From positions 1 to 46,685 of the forward strand of contig CAJUOB010000021.1 of NCBI GenBank assembly GCA_910587915.1: DNA of 46,685 bases, given 5' to 3'. This DNA is from an uncultured Muribaculaceae bacterium (GTDB taxonomy: Bacteria; Bacteroidota; Bacteroidia; Bacteroidales; Muribaculaceae). Position numbers and translations under genes: made by a program. Shown here in pieces: positions 1-8,347 of the stretch (its first letter is position 1; each line of letters starts with the position of its first letter). Under the pieces are notes generated by a model. It saw only the letters and a program-made list of their open reading frames with translations, searched no databases and was not told where the DNA came from.

Positions 1-54
1 ACCCAGGACCCCAACATTAAAAGTGTTGTGCTCTACCAGCTGAGCTAGCGAATC
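1..54 (-). tRNA. tRNA-Lys (anticodon TTT), 3' part cut by window edge
   Basis: On the minus strand the 5' acceptor strand is GATTCGC (54-48), followed by a D-arm and a 5-bp anticodon stem CAACA/TGTTG around the loop CTTTTAA. That puts anticodon TTT at 21-19, which decodes lysine. The T-arm and 3' acceptor strand lie beyond the left edge, so the gene is partial because of the window, not because it is broken. A TTTG/TAnnTTTG promoter lies just upstream at 76-107. Confidence 0.93.
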
Positions 55-75
55 GGCTTTTCCTTAAAAGCAGTG

Positions 76-107
76 CAAAGGTAGGGGCTTTTTTTGAATT
101 GTGCAAA
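76..107 (-). promoter_or_regulatory. Bacteroidota promoter of tRNA-Lys
   Basis: Read on the minus strand, TTTG (107-104) is followed after 20 bp by TACCTTTG (83-76), which matches TAnnTTTG. Transcription would begin near 70, about 16 nt before the tRNA. The -33 surroundings are identical over 19 bp to those of the tRNA-Gln promoter at 8335-8353. Confidence 0.75.
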
Positions 108-194
108 TTTTTTGACTGTTTTTTTGAAATTATTTTTCAATTTTTTGTCAGGGATGCTTTGTCTTGATGCTTTAAGTTGTGGATTATTAGTGTG

Positions 195-752
195 TTAGAC
201 CTCGTCGAGCGGTGTGCGAGGTGGTTGTAGCTTTATGTAGTCTGTTGGAGTCATTCCGGTGATTTCTTTGAATCGTCGGGATAGGTGGGCAGCACTTGAG
301 TAGTCGACTATGTGCGCAATTTCCTCAAGGGAGTGCCTTCCTTGTTGCAGCATTTCTTTTACTCGTTCGATTTTTTGAGCCTGATGGTAGTTTTCGAGTG
401 TTCGGCCTTCGTATTGCGAGAATAGGCGGCTGACAGTCGGGTAGGGCAGTCCGACCTGACTTTCGATGCATGCCGATAGCTTCAGACGGCATTCACGTTC
501 GTCACGCACATGGTGTCTTACGGCTATTTTTGCTGATTCCACGATTGCTTGTCCGTCGTTTTCGATGCGTTGGAAGCCGAGAGCTTGAAGTTCGGCATCG
601 AGCCGTTCCTGCTGCTCAGCATCCAATGGCTGCATCAGTGTCACTTTGCCTATTTCTACATTTTGGTATGGAATATCGGCTTTTGCAAGCGCACCTTCGA
701 CCGCAGCTATGCAGTGGCGGCAGACCATGTTGGAGATCATAATATTATTCAT
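195..752 (-). CDS. HMA-like domain fused to AraC-type HTH regulator
   Basis: A 185-residue protein. Residues 3-70 resemble a heavy-metal-associated (HMA) fold, with a CRHC motif at C11/C14. Residues 90-175 form an AraC-type double helix-turn-helix, including the recognition-helix region around HLSRRFKEITGMTPTDY. HMA CxxC motifs bind soft metals such as Cu(I), so this may be a one-component metal or thiol-responsive regulator; that ligand is inferred, not seen. I place the start at the ATG at 752, because it overlaps the stop of the upstream MFS gene as ATGA, and an upstream in-frame extension would lie inside that gene. Translational coupling suggests that regulator and exporter are made together, possibly with autoregulation. 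Similar short HMA-AraC proteins are known in Bacteroidota, often near metal transport genes. Confidence 0.8.
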   Translation of the reverse strand: MNNIMISNMVCRHCIAAVEGALAKADIPYQNVEIGKVTLMQPLDAEQQERLDAELQALGFQRIENDGQAIVESAKIAVRHHVRDERECRLKLSACIESQVGLPYPTVSRLFSQYEGRTLENYHQAQKIERVKEMLQQGRHSLEEIAHIVDYSSAAHLSRRFKEITGMTPTDYIKLQPPRTPLDEV

Positions 753-1900
753 GCTCCTTGTGTATGGTATTTGTGGTATAGTATGAAAAGCGATGTCGCT
801 CCGATTACGGCACAAGGGATACCGACGAGAGCAGGGGATGCTAAGCCGAGCCCATGGTGAATTGCCATGCCTCCTAAAATAGCAGCCATAGCGTTGGAAA
901 CATTGAAGGCTATCTGTATTCCGGCTCCGCCAAGCATTTCGCCGCCTTTGGCAAATCGGACGATTATGTATTGCAGCGGACCGCCTATTCCGAAAAGAAG
1001 TGCGGGGGCAATGAATGAAAATACGAGGGAGGGAATCTTGTCGGTGGCAAATAGATATATCAGGGGCATAAGGATGACGACGATGGCTGCAAATATGCCT
1101 GTGACAAGGGCGGGTGAGTGTCGGTCGGCGAGTCGGCCGGCAAATAGATTACCGAATACCATGCCAGCTCCTACTATGATCATGATGTACGACATGGATG
1201 CGTTTGTAAAGCCTGTTACATCTGTCATGATAGGGGATATGTAGCTTAGCCAGCAGTATACGCTTGCCTGCCCGAAGAATACGCCGCCATAGATGAGCCA
1301 TGGGGCTAAATGTGAGAGAAAGCGGAATTGTCCGCGAATGCCGGTATCGGGTAGTGGAGCAAGGACACGGACGAATGTACGCATGGCTATGAACGCAAGT
1401 ACGCCGCATGTCGAGACTACTGCGAATGGCAGTCGCCAGGATACGAGGTTGCAGAGGTATGTTGAGCCAGGCACTCCTATTAGGTTGGCTACTGTCATTC
1501 CTCCGATAAGAACGGCCACTGCAGAGGCTCCTTTGCCTTCTCCGGCGAGACGTGAGCATACTATTGCTCCTGCGCCGAAAAATGCGCCGTGTGGTAGTCC
1601 GGAGATAAAACGTGCGATAAGAAGTACATTGTATCCGGGTGATAATGCAACCATTGCGTTACCGAGTGCTATGACAGCAGCTAAAAGTAACATAAGCCGC
1701 CGAAGTGGCAGCTTACGTAGTATTATGAGGAAAGGTGAGCCTACAGCGACTCCGGCAGAGTAGGCTGATATGAGATGGCCTGCTTTGACGACGCTTATGT
1801 CGAGATCGGTGGCAACATCATTCAAAATGCCCATCATGCCGAATTCGGCGATTCCAAGGGCAAAAGTACCTATGGCGAGGGATAATAGGGATTTGTTCAT
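749..1900 (-). CDS. MFS efflux transporter, AraJ-like
   Basis: A 383-residue inner-membrane protein with about 12 hydrophobic segments and a typical DHA1/AraJ-type major facilitator layout. The N-terminus (GIAEFGMMG region) and the central loop GRLADRHS resemble sugar- or drug-efflux members of the family, which use the proton gradient. The substrate cannot be read from the sequence. Its stop overlaps the start of the HMA-AraC regulator by 4 bp (ATGA), so the two form a regulator-exporter unit. Only 53 bp separate it from the end of gldN, and that gap holds a 7-bp inverted repeat. A metal-complex or toxic-compound exporter is possible given its partner, but this is inference. Confidence 0.85.
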   Translation of the reverse strand: MNKSLLSLAIGTFALGIAEFGMMGILNDVATDLDISVVKAGHLISAYSAGVAVGSPFLIILRKLPLRRLMLLLAAVIALGNAMVALSPGYNVLLIARFISGLPHGAFFGAGAIVCSRLAGEGKGASAVAVLIGGMTVANLIGVPGSTYLCNLVSWRLPFAVVSTCGVLAFIAMRTFVRVLAPLPDTGIRGQFRFLSHLAPWLIYGGVFFGQASVYCWLSYISPIMTDVTGFTNASMSYIMIIVGAGMVFGNLFAGRLADRHSPALVTGIFAAIVVILMPLIYLFATDKIPSLVFSFIAPALLFGIGGPLQYIIVRFAKGGEMLGGAGIQIAFNVSNAMAAILGGMAIHHGLGLASPALVGIPCAVIGATSLFILYHKYHTQGA

Positions 1901-1910
1901 AATGTATGTA

Positions 1911-1928
1911 TACGGTTTTTTAACCGTA
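1911..1928. promoter_or_regulatory. Inverted repeat ahead of MFS/HMA-AraC pair, possible operator or terminator
   Basis: TACGGTT and AACCGTA, two perfect 7-bp arms, flank a TTTT spacer, 11 bp before the MFS start codon and 26 bp after the gldN stop. There is no long U-tract after it on the minus strand, which argues against a strong intrinsic terminator. A binding site for the coupled AraC-type regulator is an alternative. AraC sites are often direct rather than inverted repeats, so this stays tentative. Confidence 0.4.
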
Positions 1929-1953
1929 GGACCGTCAGGTTTGTTCGTAAAGA

Positions 1954-3060
1954 TCAGCGGCGTCTGCGTACTGAGCGGGTGGCATTCGATGCTCCCGATA
2001 CGCTTTTGGGCTTCGATTCTTTTACTTTGGTTGCTTTCGATGAGCGCTTTGTAGAGCGTCGGGCGGCACGTGTTGTTGATGTCTTGGTGGTCGGAGATAC
2101 AGTGGTAGAATCTCCGCGTTCCATGGCCTCGCGAGCTTCACGGGCCGCGATTACCTCTTCGCGAGATGGCACCCATAGCTTTTTCTCAAATTCATCAAGG
2201 CGGGTCTGGATGCTGTCCTGAGCGCGCTTGAGATTGTCGGGGTCGGGGTAGATCTGAGCCATGGACCGGTTTTTGAGATTTCGGGTCTTGTATATGTCGC
2301 CGTCGTACATGGTGAGCGTGAAGAAGTCGTCGTAAGTGCAGGACGGTAGATTGTTGTCATCATCCACAAATATGGTCTGGGCCGCCAGATATGGTCTTAA
2401 ATCGGAGAATTTAACCCAGAACATAGGGTATTTGAGAGCATCACCCCCGAAGTCGCCTGAGCGATGGAGAACCGGGCAGATGGCTTCTACAGTAGGCCTT
2501 AGCTTGTTGTTGCGGGTGTCGTATTCCCATCGTTCCACTATGTAGTACGATAGTACTTCATTGGTGGGAACGTCGTTTTCATCGATATCGAAGCGGGGAT
2601 TCTTTTCCGATGAGCCTTTTGCATCTGTAAAAGGAATATAGAAACGTTCGAGTACGTCGCGTACTTTTACTTTATATTCATCGGTGAAAATTTCCCGACC
2701 ATCGAGATATTCATACGCGGGTACGGTATTCGAGGCGAGCAACCGCATGATGATTCTAAATAAATTTTCCTGTCCGACAACGGGCTCTTCAGGAAAATAC
2801 AAGGCTGCGTTTTTGTCTTTCTCGAGGTCGATGGAGCGATATATGACGCGCATCCACTGGCGATCGGCATCGCTTATGGAGTTTGATTCACCCGAGAAAA
2901 AATTCTGCATCCGTTCAGTCACCACAGTTCCGTCCTGCTGTTTGGGCGCGTTGCGGTCGGATGTGCGGCGGCGTACCACTCCCTGTTCTTCCTGAGCGAG
3001 TAGAGATGTCGAGCAGATGAGAGCTGCGGCCAATATGCTGATGCGATGTAATATATTCAT
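1954..3060 (-). CDS. gldN: Type IX secretion system protein GldN/PorN
   Basis: A 368-residue periplasmic protein and the last gene of porP-gldK-gldL-gldM-gldN. Residues 1-23 form a signal peptide ending in LLAQ. The body matches GldN/PorN, which forms ring complexes with the lipoprotein GldK under the outer membrane and contacts GldM. I use the ATG at 3060 because the in-frame codon at 3069 is a GTG ahead of the signal peptide. From about residue 315 the chain turns into a Ser/Thr/Lys/Arg-rich, apparently disordered tail ending RSVRRRR, which is unusually basic compared with the preceding domain. The start lies 12 bp beyond the gldM stop, so it is co-transcribed with gldM. Confidence 0.93.
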   Translation of the reverse strand: MNILHRISILAAALICSTSLLAQEEQGVVRRRTSDRNAPKQQDGTVVTERMQNFFSGESNSISDADRQWMRVIYRSIDLEKDKNAALYFPEEPVVGQENLFRIIMRLLASNTVPAYEYLDGREIFTDEYKVKVRDVLERFYIPFTDAKGSSEKNPRFDIDENDVPTNEVLSYYIVERWEYDTRNNKLRPTVEAICPVLHRSGDFGGDALKYPMFWVKFSDLRPYLAAQTIFVDDDNNLPSCTYDDFFTLTMYDGDIYKTRNLKNRSMAQIYPDPDNLKRAQDSIQTRLDEFEKKLWVPSREEVIAAREAREAMERGDSTTVSPTTKTSTTRAARRSTKRSSKATKVKESKPKSVSGASNATRSVRRRR

Positions 3061-3072
3061 GTCTGACACTAA

Positions 3073-4638
3073 TTATCCTATTATTACTTCCATTGGCGAA
3101 AGGTCGCGTGAAATTCCATCGGGACCTTTAGCCCTTATACGGGAAATGAAGAAGCGTTTGCCGCGGCTTAGGCGTTGTATCTGTTGCTTCTGGCGCTGTG
3201 AGAACATTGCGCCGGCGCTTACTTCGGGCATGGCGTTGCCGGATGAATCGAAGAATACAGTCTCGAAACTTTCCACTTCGAACGGAGTGTCCAACAAGCC
3301 GTCGTCGATGGCCGCTTCCAGGCCTGGGGCTGCCAACAGGAGGGCTTTGGCAAGCGCTTTTCCACCGCGATAATGATCCACATTGCCCGATGCATCCTTA
3401 AATGGGATATATGGGGTAGGGTCGGGGAGTTTGCGTACTCTGAATCGTGTGGTGCCCACATCGACAGGACGGCCGTCCATAGTAGCGGTGACCGTGATCA
3501 CTGCATCGGAACCTACTGCAGCCGGGCGGGCCACCCACGAGTCGCCGTTGCGTGTGAGTGTGCCATTGGTCATGGCCGCAGAAATTCCACCCATAGCGAC
3601 ACCAGGCACGGAGATGCTGACCGGATTGTCGATACCGGCATATAGCACGTTCATGAGTGTGGCCGATACGGTCGCCATCGGTTCAATCACAGTGTACGAT
3701 GATGTGAAGTCGTGGCGTGTGCTTGTGCCATCTCCATGTGGTACAAGGAGCCATCCTTTGTAATCGAATGTACCTGTCGATGCTGTGTTTATTTCATAGA
3801 GGCCATTGCCGTTTTCGAGTTTTTTCCCCTCAATGAATATCTCGGGTCGTTGTGTGGTGTCGACCGCGGCCAGAACTATGTTTGCAGAGTATTTTCCACC
3901 GCGCATTACAAGACGTGATTGCGGCAGTACGTAGGCATTCAGTTCGTTTACGCGGACATCGCCGGCGTCGACCTGCGATAGAAGCGACGATAGGACTTCG
4001 CCCTCGGCATAGAGTATGTCGTTCTGTAACTTCGACAGTATGGTTACTGCTGCAACAACCGGTTGCTGGTCGAATTTAGCTTCTTCCCACGACTGCGATG
4101 TAAGTGTTCCGCTGCGTAGGATACCATCGGTGGATAGGGCTTCCGATATTGTCGCTCTCTTGGCTGTGTCGGCGATGAAACCTTCCACGTAGTCGCGGTA
4201 TTCATCGATGCGTCCACGAAGCTTGGTGCCTCTCGGATTTCCAGGTGCCAGCATCACAACCGCCGCCGATTCGAGGTCGTCGCGGTTCACTATATCATCG
4301 GGGTTTCCGTCAGCGCCGTCGGCTTTCTGTACGATTGCCAGTTTGAGAGTGTCAACGTATTTATACAGCGATTCGGTGCTTTTACGTACCTCTGAAGCTT
4401 TATCGAGCCAGGAATTCACTTTGTCAGGATTCTGGGCTGCGAGCGATTCGAGCTGTCCGTATATAGCGGCATTACGCTGGCTCACATTTGCATTCGATCG
4501 GTTGAGGCCTTCGTGTACCTGTGTGAAACCGTCGAGGACATCGCTCGACACATTAAGCGCGAGCATGGCCGTCAAGACGATATACATGAGGTTTATCATC
4601 TTCTGGCGGGGCGAAAGCCGTGTATTGTTTGCTCCCAT
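3073..4638 (-). CDS. gldM: Type IX secretion / gliding motor protein GldM/PorM
   Basis: A 521-residue inner-membrane protein with a short cytoplasmic N-terminus, a single transmembrane helix at about residues 14-34 (NLMYIVLTAMLALNV), and a long periplasmic part predicted to form the tandem helical and beta domains D1-D4 of GldM. With GldL it forms the proton-driven motor that energises type IX secretion, and its periplasmic end reaches the GldK/GldN ring. Length is close to PorM of Porphyromonas (about 516). It starts 9 bp after the gldL stop. No degenerate region is visible. Confidence 0.95.
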   Translation of the reverse strand: MGANNTRLSPRQKMINLMYIVLTAMLALNVSSDVLDGFTQVHEGLNRSNANVSQRNAAIYGQLESLAAQNPDKVNSWLDKASEVRKSTESLYKYVDTLKLAIVQKADGADGNPDDIVNRDDLESAAVVMLAPGNPRGTKLRGRIDEYRDYVEGFIADTAKRATISEALSTDGILRSGTLTSQSWEEAKFDQQPVVAAVTILSKLQNDILYAEGEVLSSLLSQVDAGDVRVNELNAYVLPQSRLVMRGGKYSANIVLAAVDTTQRPEIFIEGKKLENGNGLYEINTASTGTFDYKGWLLVPHGDGTSTRHDFTSSYTVIEPMATVSATLMNVLYAGIDNPVSISVPGVAMGGISAAMTNGTLTRNGDSWVARPAAVGSDAVITVTATMDGRPVDVGTTRFRVRKLPDPTPYIPFKDASGNVDHYRGGKALAKALLLAAPGLEAAIDDGLLDTPFEVESFETVFFDSSGNAMPEVSAGAMFSQRQKQQIQRLSRGKRFFISRIRAKGPDGISRDLSPMEVIIG

Positions 4639-4647
4639 CGCGCTGTT

Positions 4648-5610
4648 TTATTTCACTATTTCACCATTCACATGCACTCCATGTTCCGGAGTGACTGGTA
4701 TGCCGTCGATTCCTGCACCGGCAGCTCCCATGGGGCGGAACATGTTAACGGTCATGGCGTTTATCATTTTTTCGTAGATGCTGTTCAGTTGCTGCATGTA
4801 TCGAGCCATGCGCTCGGTTTCCTCGCAGTAGCGGGCGCTCTGCGCGGCGCTTTTCTCATACATGTCGCGGATGTCCTTAACACCGCGGTTCACACGGTCG
4901 ATCGAGTCGACTTGAGAAGATATGCTGCGCAGCTGAAGCTCGTATATGGCGTTGAGGCCGCCAATATTGCGGTGAAGTGCCTGCATCTGGTCGACATATC
5001 CCTTGGTGCTTTCGCCAATATTGGTGGAATTATCGGTGATTGTACGGTAGCTTTCGAGCAGAGTTGCCGATACATTGTTGAGGGCTTCTGTGGTGCGGTG
5101 AAGTTGCTCCATGTCGGCCGCGATGGCTTCCATCTGGTTGAGGTAGGTCTGTGTCGCAGTTGCAAGATCGGCCATTTTGCCCAGTTGCTCGGCTGCCGCC
5201 GCCATTTTTGCAATGCTGTCGGTGAGCGATTGGGTTTGTTCTGCATCGAGAGATAGCGAATTGGCCATCTCGGCAGCGGCTTGGCTTTGCGCAGAGCCGG
5301 ATGCAGCAATAGTGCCACCGAGGCCGCCGCGGACTTCGGCGCCTTCCTCGCCTTTAAGTGCCGGAAATACTTCTTCCCATTTGTAATCGCGTGGAGGACG
5401 ATCGAATGCAGTCAAGACAAACATAAGCACTTCGGTGCCCATGCCAAGGGAGAGAAGAAGGTTGCCTCCGGGGAGGTGCAGGATTTTGAAAAGTGCACCC
5501 CATATGACGACTGCGGCGCCGATTGAGTATGCGAAGTTGAAAAAGCGCTGCCCTTTCTCGCTGCCGATAAATGCACTCAATCCTTTTTTATATGTCTGAA
5601 GTTTAGTCAT
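4648..5610 (-). CDS. gldL: Type IX secretion motor protein GldL/PorL
   Basis: A 320-residue inner-membrane protein with two transmembrane helices near residues 24-45 and 50-69. An acidic residue, E60, lies within the second helix, matching the membrane glutamate used for proton conduction in GldL. The remaining 240 residues are helical and cytoplasmic, rich in Gln and Ala. GldL pentamers surround the GldM dimer helices in the T9SS motor. The gene is 15 bp after gldK and 9 bp before gldM, consistent with a single transcript. Confidence 0.95.
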   Translation of the reverse strand: MTKLQTYKKGLSAFIGSEKGQRFFNFAYSIGAAVVIWGALFKILHLPGGNLLLSLGMGTEVLMFVLTAFDRPPRDYKWEEVFPALKGEEGAEVRGGLGGTIAASGSAQSQAAAEMANSLSLDAEQTQSLTDSIAKMAAAAEQLGKMADLATATQTYLNQMEAIAADMEQLHRTTEALNNVSATLLESYRTITDNSTNIGESTKGYVDQMQALHRNIGGLNAIYELQLRSISSQVDSIDRVNRGVKDIRDMYEKSAAQSARYCEETERMARYMQQLNSIYEKMINAMTVNMFRPMGAAGAGIDGIPVTPEHGVHVNGEIVK

Positions 5611-5625
5611 TTCCTTGAGTTTGTA

Positions 5626-7068
5626 CTATTTTTTATTCTGTTTCTGCCCTTTGGCAAAACCTATCTGGGTTCGCACACATCGGAAACCGATATACGATCG
5701 TTGCTCATTCTGGTATTCCCACATCCGTAGATCGGAGCGTACGTTGTGGGCCACATCCTTCCATGAACCGCCGCGTATGATCTTGCGCTTCATCTTGTAG
5801 GGATCCTCGAGAGCGGCATCATAGCGATATTCGGGATTAAGATCATTGACCAGTCGACCGACGCTTTCGGTGAATGCTGTCGAAGTCCATTCGCTCACAT
5901 TTCCGGCCATGTCGTAGAGGCCGAAATCGTTGGGTGCGTATGTGCCAACACGCGATGTTATGACGTGGCCGTCTTTCACATAATTGCCTTCCTGAGGCTT
6001 GAAGTTGGCATAGAAGCAGCCTTTGTCTTCACTCATGGTGAGATCGCCATCCCATGGATACATGTTCTCGTCGACACCGGCACGTGCTGCATATTCCCAC
6101 TCGGCTTCGGTCGGCAGACGGTATGGCTCTACATAGATACCATCTTTACCGAGGGACCGGCGCAGATAGTCAGTGCGCCAGTTGGCAAAAGCATTGGCCT
6201 GCTCCCAGCTTACGCCAACCACCGGATAATCGGTGTATCCGCCATGTGCGAAGTACATACGCACGTATGGTTCGTTGTAGGCGTTTTCGAAGTCGTTTAC
6301 CCAAGCGGTGGTGTCGGGGTATACATTCACAATATATGTGTTTACGAAGTCGTAGTCGCCGGTAAGCTGACGGGAAATGGTGCGACGCACAATTTCACCA
6401 TCATCATTGATGTATGCCGTGTCTTTTGAGATCATGGGCCGGTCGGTAGGGGTGGGCCGGTCGGTGTTGTATTCGCGGCGTCGTGGATCGAGGCGGTTGC
6501 GGCGTTTCACGGCTTCGGTTTGGTTGTATACCTCATACCGGTAATTGAGCTGAGTGTCGTCGAGTTCGCGCACGCCGGTTATAGGATTTGTCCGATACAC
6601 ACTTTCTATGGCGCGGAGCTCATCTTCGTTTGGATTGCGCCAGGGTATGGCCTTGTTCCAATTGAGATGCGGTGTCACGGGGTTCCCTTCCCGGTCCTCT
6701 TCGATCTTGAAGTCTTCATTGCCGCCGTATGCGGGGTCGGCAAGTCTCTCGCGGATAATGGAGTCGCGTACCCACAGCACGAATTGCTTGTATTTGCCGT
6801 TTGTTATTTCGGTCTCGTCCATCCAGAAGCCATCCACAGAGATACCGCGTGCGTCGGCTTGAAGATTCCACAGAGAATCGGCTTTCGATGGCCCGACTTT
6901 CATGGAGCCACGGTCTACAAGCACCATTCCGTAAGGCGTGGGTTCCGCCCAGGATGTGCCACCGACACCTGTCACTTCCCCTCCGGCACCGGAACGTCCT
7001 CCGGTAGCACACGAAGCAAGAGCAGCTGCCGTGCCTATCGATAATATAATGCGGGATATTTTCTTCAT
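5626..7068 (-). CDS. gldK: Type IX secretion outer-membrane lipoprotein GldK/PorK
   Basis: A 480-residue lipoprotein. The signal peptide ends in the lipobox LASC, with the lipidated cysteine at residue 20. The rest is an FGE-sulfatase-like (formylglycine-generating enzyme) fold, with typical landmarks GVSWEQANAFANWR, RLPTEAEWEYAARAG, YDMAGNVSEWTS and the C-terminal GFRCVR. In GldK this fold is structural: the protein forms the periplasmic ring with GldN. I choose the ATG at 7068; the upstream TTG at 7080 only adds four residues before the signal peptide. It follows porP by 24 bp. Confidence 0.95.
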   Translation of the reverse strand: MKKISRIILSIGTAAALASCATGGRSGAGGEVTGVGGTSWAEPTPYGMVLVDRGSMKVGPSKADSLWNLQADARGISVDGFWMDETEITNGKYKQFVLWVRDSIIRERLADPAYGGNEDFKIEEDREGNPVTPHLNWNKAIPWRNPNEDELRAIESVYRTNPITGVRELDDTQLNYRYEVYNQTEAVKRRNRLDPRRREYNTDRPTPTDRPMISKDTAYINDDGEIVRRTISRQLTGDYDFVNTYIVNVYPDTTAWVNDFENAYNEPYVRMYFAHGGYTDYPVVGVSWEQANAFANWRTDYLRRSLGKDGIYVEPYRLPTEAEWEYAARAGVDENMYPWDGDLTMSEDKGCFYANFKPQEGNYVKDGHVITSRVGTYAPNDFGLYDMAGNVSEWTSTAFTESVGRLVNDLNPEYRYDAALEDPYKMKRKIIRGGSWKDVAHNVRSDLRMWEYQNEQRSYIGFRCVRTQIGFAKGQKQNKK

Positions 7069-7092
7069 ATTATGTTGCAAGTAATCTTCGGT

Positions 7093-8091
7093 TTACAAAT
7101 ATCGCACACTTTTGTGGCGGTGACGGTTTTTATCCGACAAGTCGAGTTTCATGCTGTAGCCCAGAAAAATCTCGTGACTACCGGAAGAAGCGCTGCGGAT
7201 TGCGCTGGTGGCATAGTCGTAGCTATAGCCGAGATAGAAATTTTTGAATTCTGCTCCCAGAGATATGATTACCGCATCGTTCCAGCGGTAGCCGACACCG
7301 GCTTGCAGAAATTTCTTGTAGCGAACCCTGGCGTTTACTTCTGCGGCGGTAAATGTAAAATCGCTTTTTACTAATACCGACGGCATTATTTCAAATAACG
7401 TGTTTTTTAGGGGGATATTGCCTCCGGCTGTAAAATATAAAGTACGGCGTGCCTGGTACTGAAATTTACGGTCGCCAGAGGTCTCCGAGCCGCCCGACGA
7501 ACTTTCGGCATTAAGGGTGATTGTGGGGGACGTGAGGTGGGTGCACGACACACCGGCATAAAAGTATTTATGCTCGTACCATGCGCCTGCTGCGACGTCG
7601 AATGCAGTTCCGTGTATGTCGGCTGTCGGAAGGCCCTCATCGGTACTTTGATGATAGTCGTCGTCTTCGGGTATGAATACTTCCGATCCCTTGAATGCCT
7701 GATCGTAGAAGCCTCCCTGAAGAGCGAAGGTCCATACTCCGCCGAGTTTGCGTAGTTTATAGCCTATCTGGGCTCCCATGGTCAGTGATTTGTACAATCC
7801 GGCACTTTCCTGACCGAAAATCAAACCGACACCTATTCTTTTAGAGCCTATCTTGACCGGCATGTCGGCTGCTCCGAGGAAACTTCGAGGAGCGTTGTCG
7901 ATGCCGATCCACTGCAATCGTGCGCCAGCCCTGATTCTGAGGTTGTCGGTCTGTCCGACGGCGGCGGGATTGTATAATGTCGGCGCGGCGTAATATTGTG
8001 ATAGCTGTGCGTCGGTCTGGCCAGAGGCTGATTGCCAGGCAGAACACAGCACAACTCCTGCGATAAAGCGTAATATATAGCGGACGTCCAT
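7093..8091 (-). CDS. porP: Type IX secretion outer-membrane protein PorP (PorP/SprF family)
   Basis: A 332-residue protein with a signal peptide (about residues 1-24, ending SASG) and the PorP/SprF signature near the N-terminus: QLSQYYAAPTLYNPAAVG followed by alternating beta strands. The family is a predicted outer-membrane barrel that works with the GldK/GldN ring, or anchors secreted proteins. It is the first gene of the T9SS cluster, a conserved position. The start is an ATG 110 bp after the tRNA-Gln gene, on the far side of that gene's terminator. I found no convincing TTTG/TAnnTTTG promoter in that gap. Confidence 0.92.
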   Translation of the reverse strand: MDVRYILRFIAGVVLCSAWQSASGQTDAQLSQYYAAPTLYNPAAVGQTDNLRIRAGARLQWIGIDNAPRSFLGAADMPVKIGSKRIGVGLIFGQESAGLYKSLTMGAQIGYKLRKLGGVWTFALQGGFYDQAFKGSEVFIPEDDDYHQSTDEGLPTADIHGTAFDVAAGAWYEHKYFYAGVSCTHLTSPTITLNAESSSGGSETSGDRKFQYQARRTLYFTAGGNIPLKNTLFEIMPSVLVKSDFTFTAAEVNARVRYKKFLQAGVGYRWNDAVIISLGAEFKNFYLGYSYDYATSAIRSASSGSHEIFLGYSMKLDLSDKNRHRHKSVRYL

Positions 8092-8170
8092 ATTCTTCTA
8101 ACGAATGATTGTTGCTATATATTGCGATGGGGTCTAAAAACGGAGCTGTAAATTTTGGCGGGGTGGAAAA

Positions 8171-8201
8171 TAAAAAATGGAGCTCAAATGAGCTCCATTT
8201 T
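8171..8201 (-). terminator. Rho-independent terminator of tRNA-Gln
   Basis: A perfect 12-bp stem (AAAATGGAGCTC at 8174-8185 paired with GAGCTCCATTTT at 8190-8201) has a 4-nt loop and on the minus strand is followed by TTTTTTA. It begins directly at the 3' end of the tRNA-Gln gene and insulates it from porP. Confidence 0.9.
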
Positions 8202-8274
8202 GTTGCCTTGGAGAGATTCGAACTCCCACAGGCGGAACCAGAATCCGACGTGCTGCCATTACACCACAAGGCAA
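8202..8274 (-). tRNA. tRNA-Gln (anticodon CTG)
   Basis: The acceptor strands TTGCCTT (8274-8268) and AAGGCAA (8209-8203) pair over 7 bp. The anticodon loop TTCTGGT closes on CGGA/TCCG and gives anticodon CTG, glutamine. A T-arm with TTCGAAT is present. No CCA is encoded: the terminator hairpin begins immediately after the acceptor. The CTG isoacceptor implies that a separate TTG-reading tRNA-Gln lies elsewhere. Confidence 0.93.
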
Positions 8275-8315
8275 TTTGCTTTGCTTTAGGACGCTGTCCT
8301 TTTGCTTTTGCGCTG

Positions 8316-8347
8316 CAAAGTTACGGCGACTTTCTGAATTGTGCAAA
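8316..8347 (-). promoter_or_regulatory. Bacteroidota promoter of tRNA-Gln
   Basis: On the minus strand TTTG (8347-8344) and TAACTTTG (8323-8316) are separated by 20 bp, with predicted initiation near 8310, about 36 nt before the tRNA. The -33 region shares TGAATTGTGCAAATTTTTT with the tRNA-Lys promoter. The rest of the 8275-8431 gap is AT-rich and holds no gene that I can support. Confidence 0.75.

Noticed and set aside
470..860. Plus-strand open frames over the regulator and MFS genes
   Set aside because: They lie antisense to well-supported genes, have no family features and no promoter, and their composition follows from the real frames.
2151..2369. Alternative-frame open frame inside gldN
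   Set aside because: Low-complexity translation with no homology that I recognise, fully inside gldN.
3061..3069. Earlier GTG start for gldN
   Set aside because: It only adds three residues before a good signal peptide that begins at the ATG.
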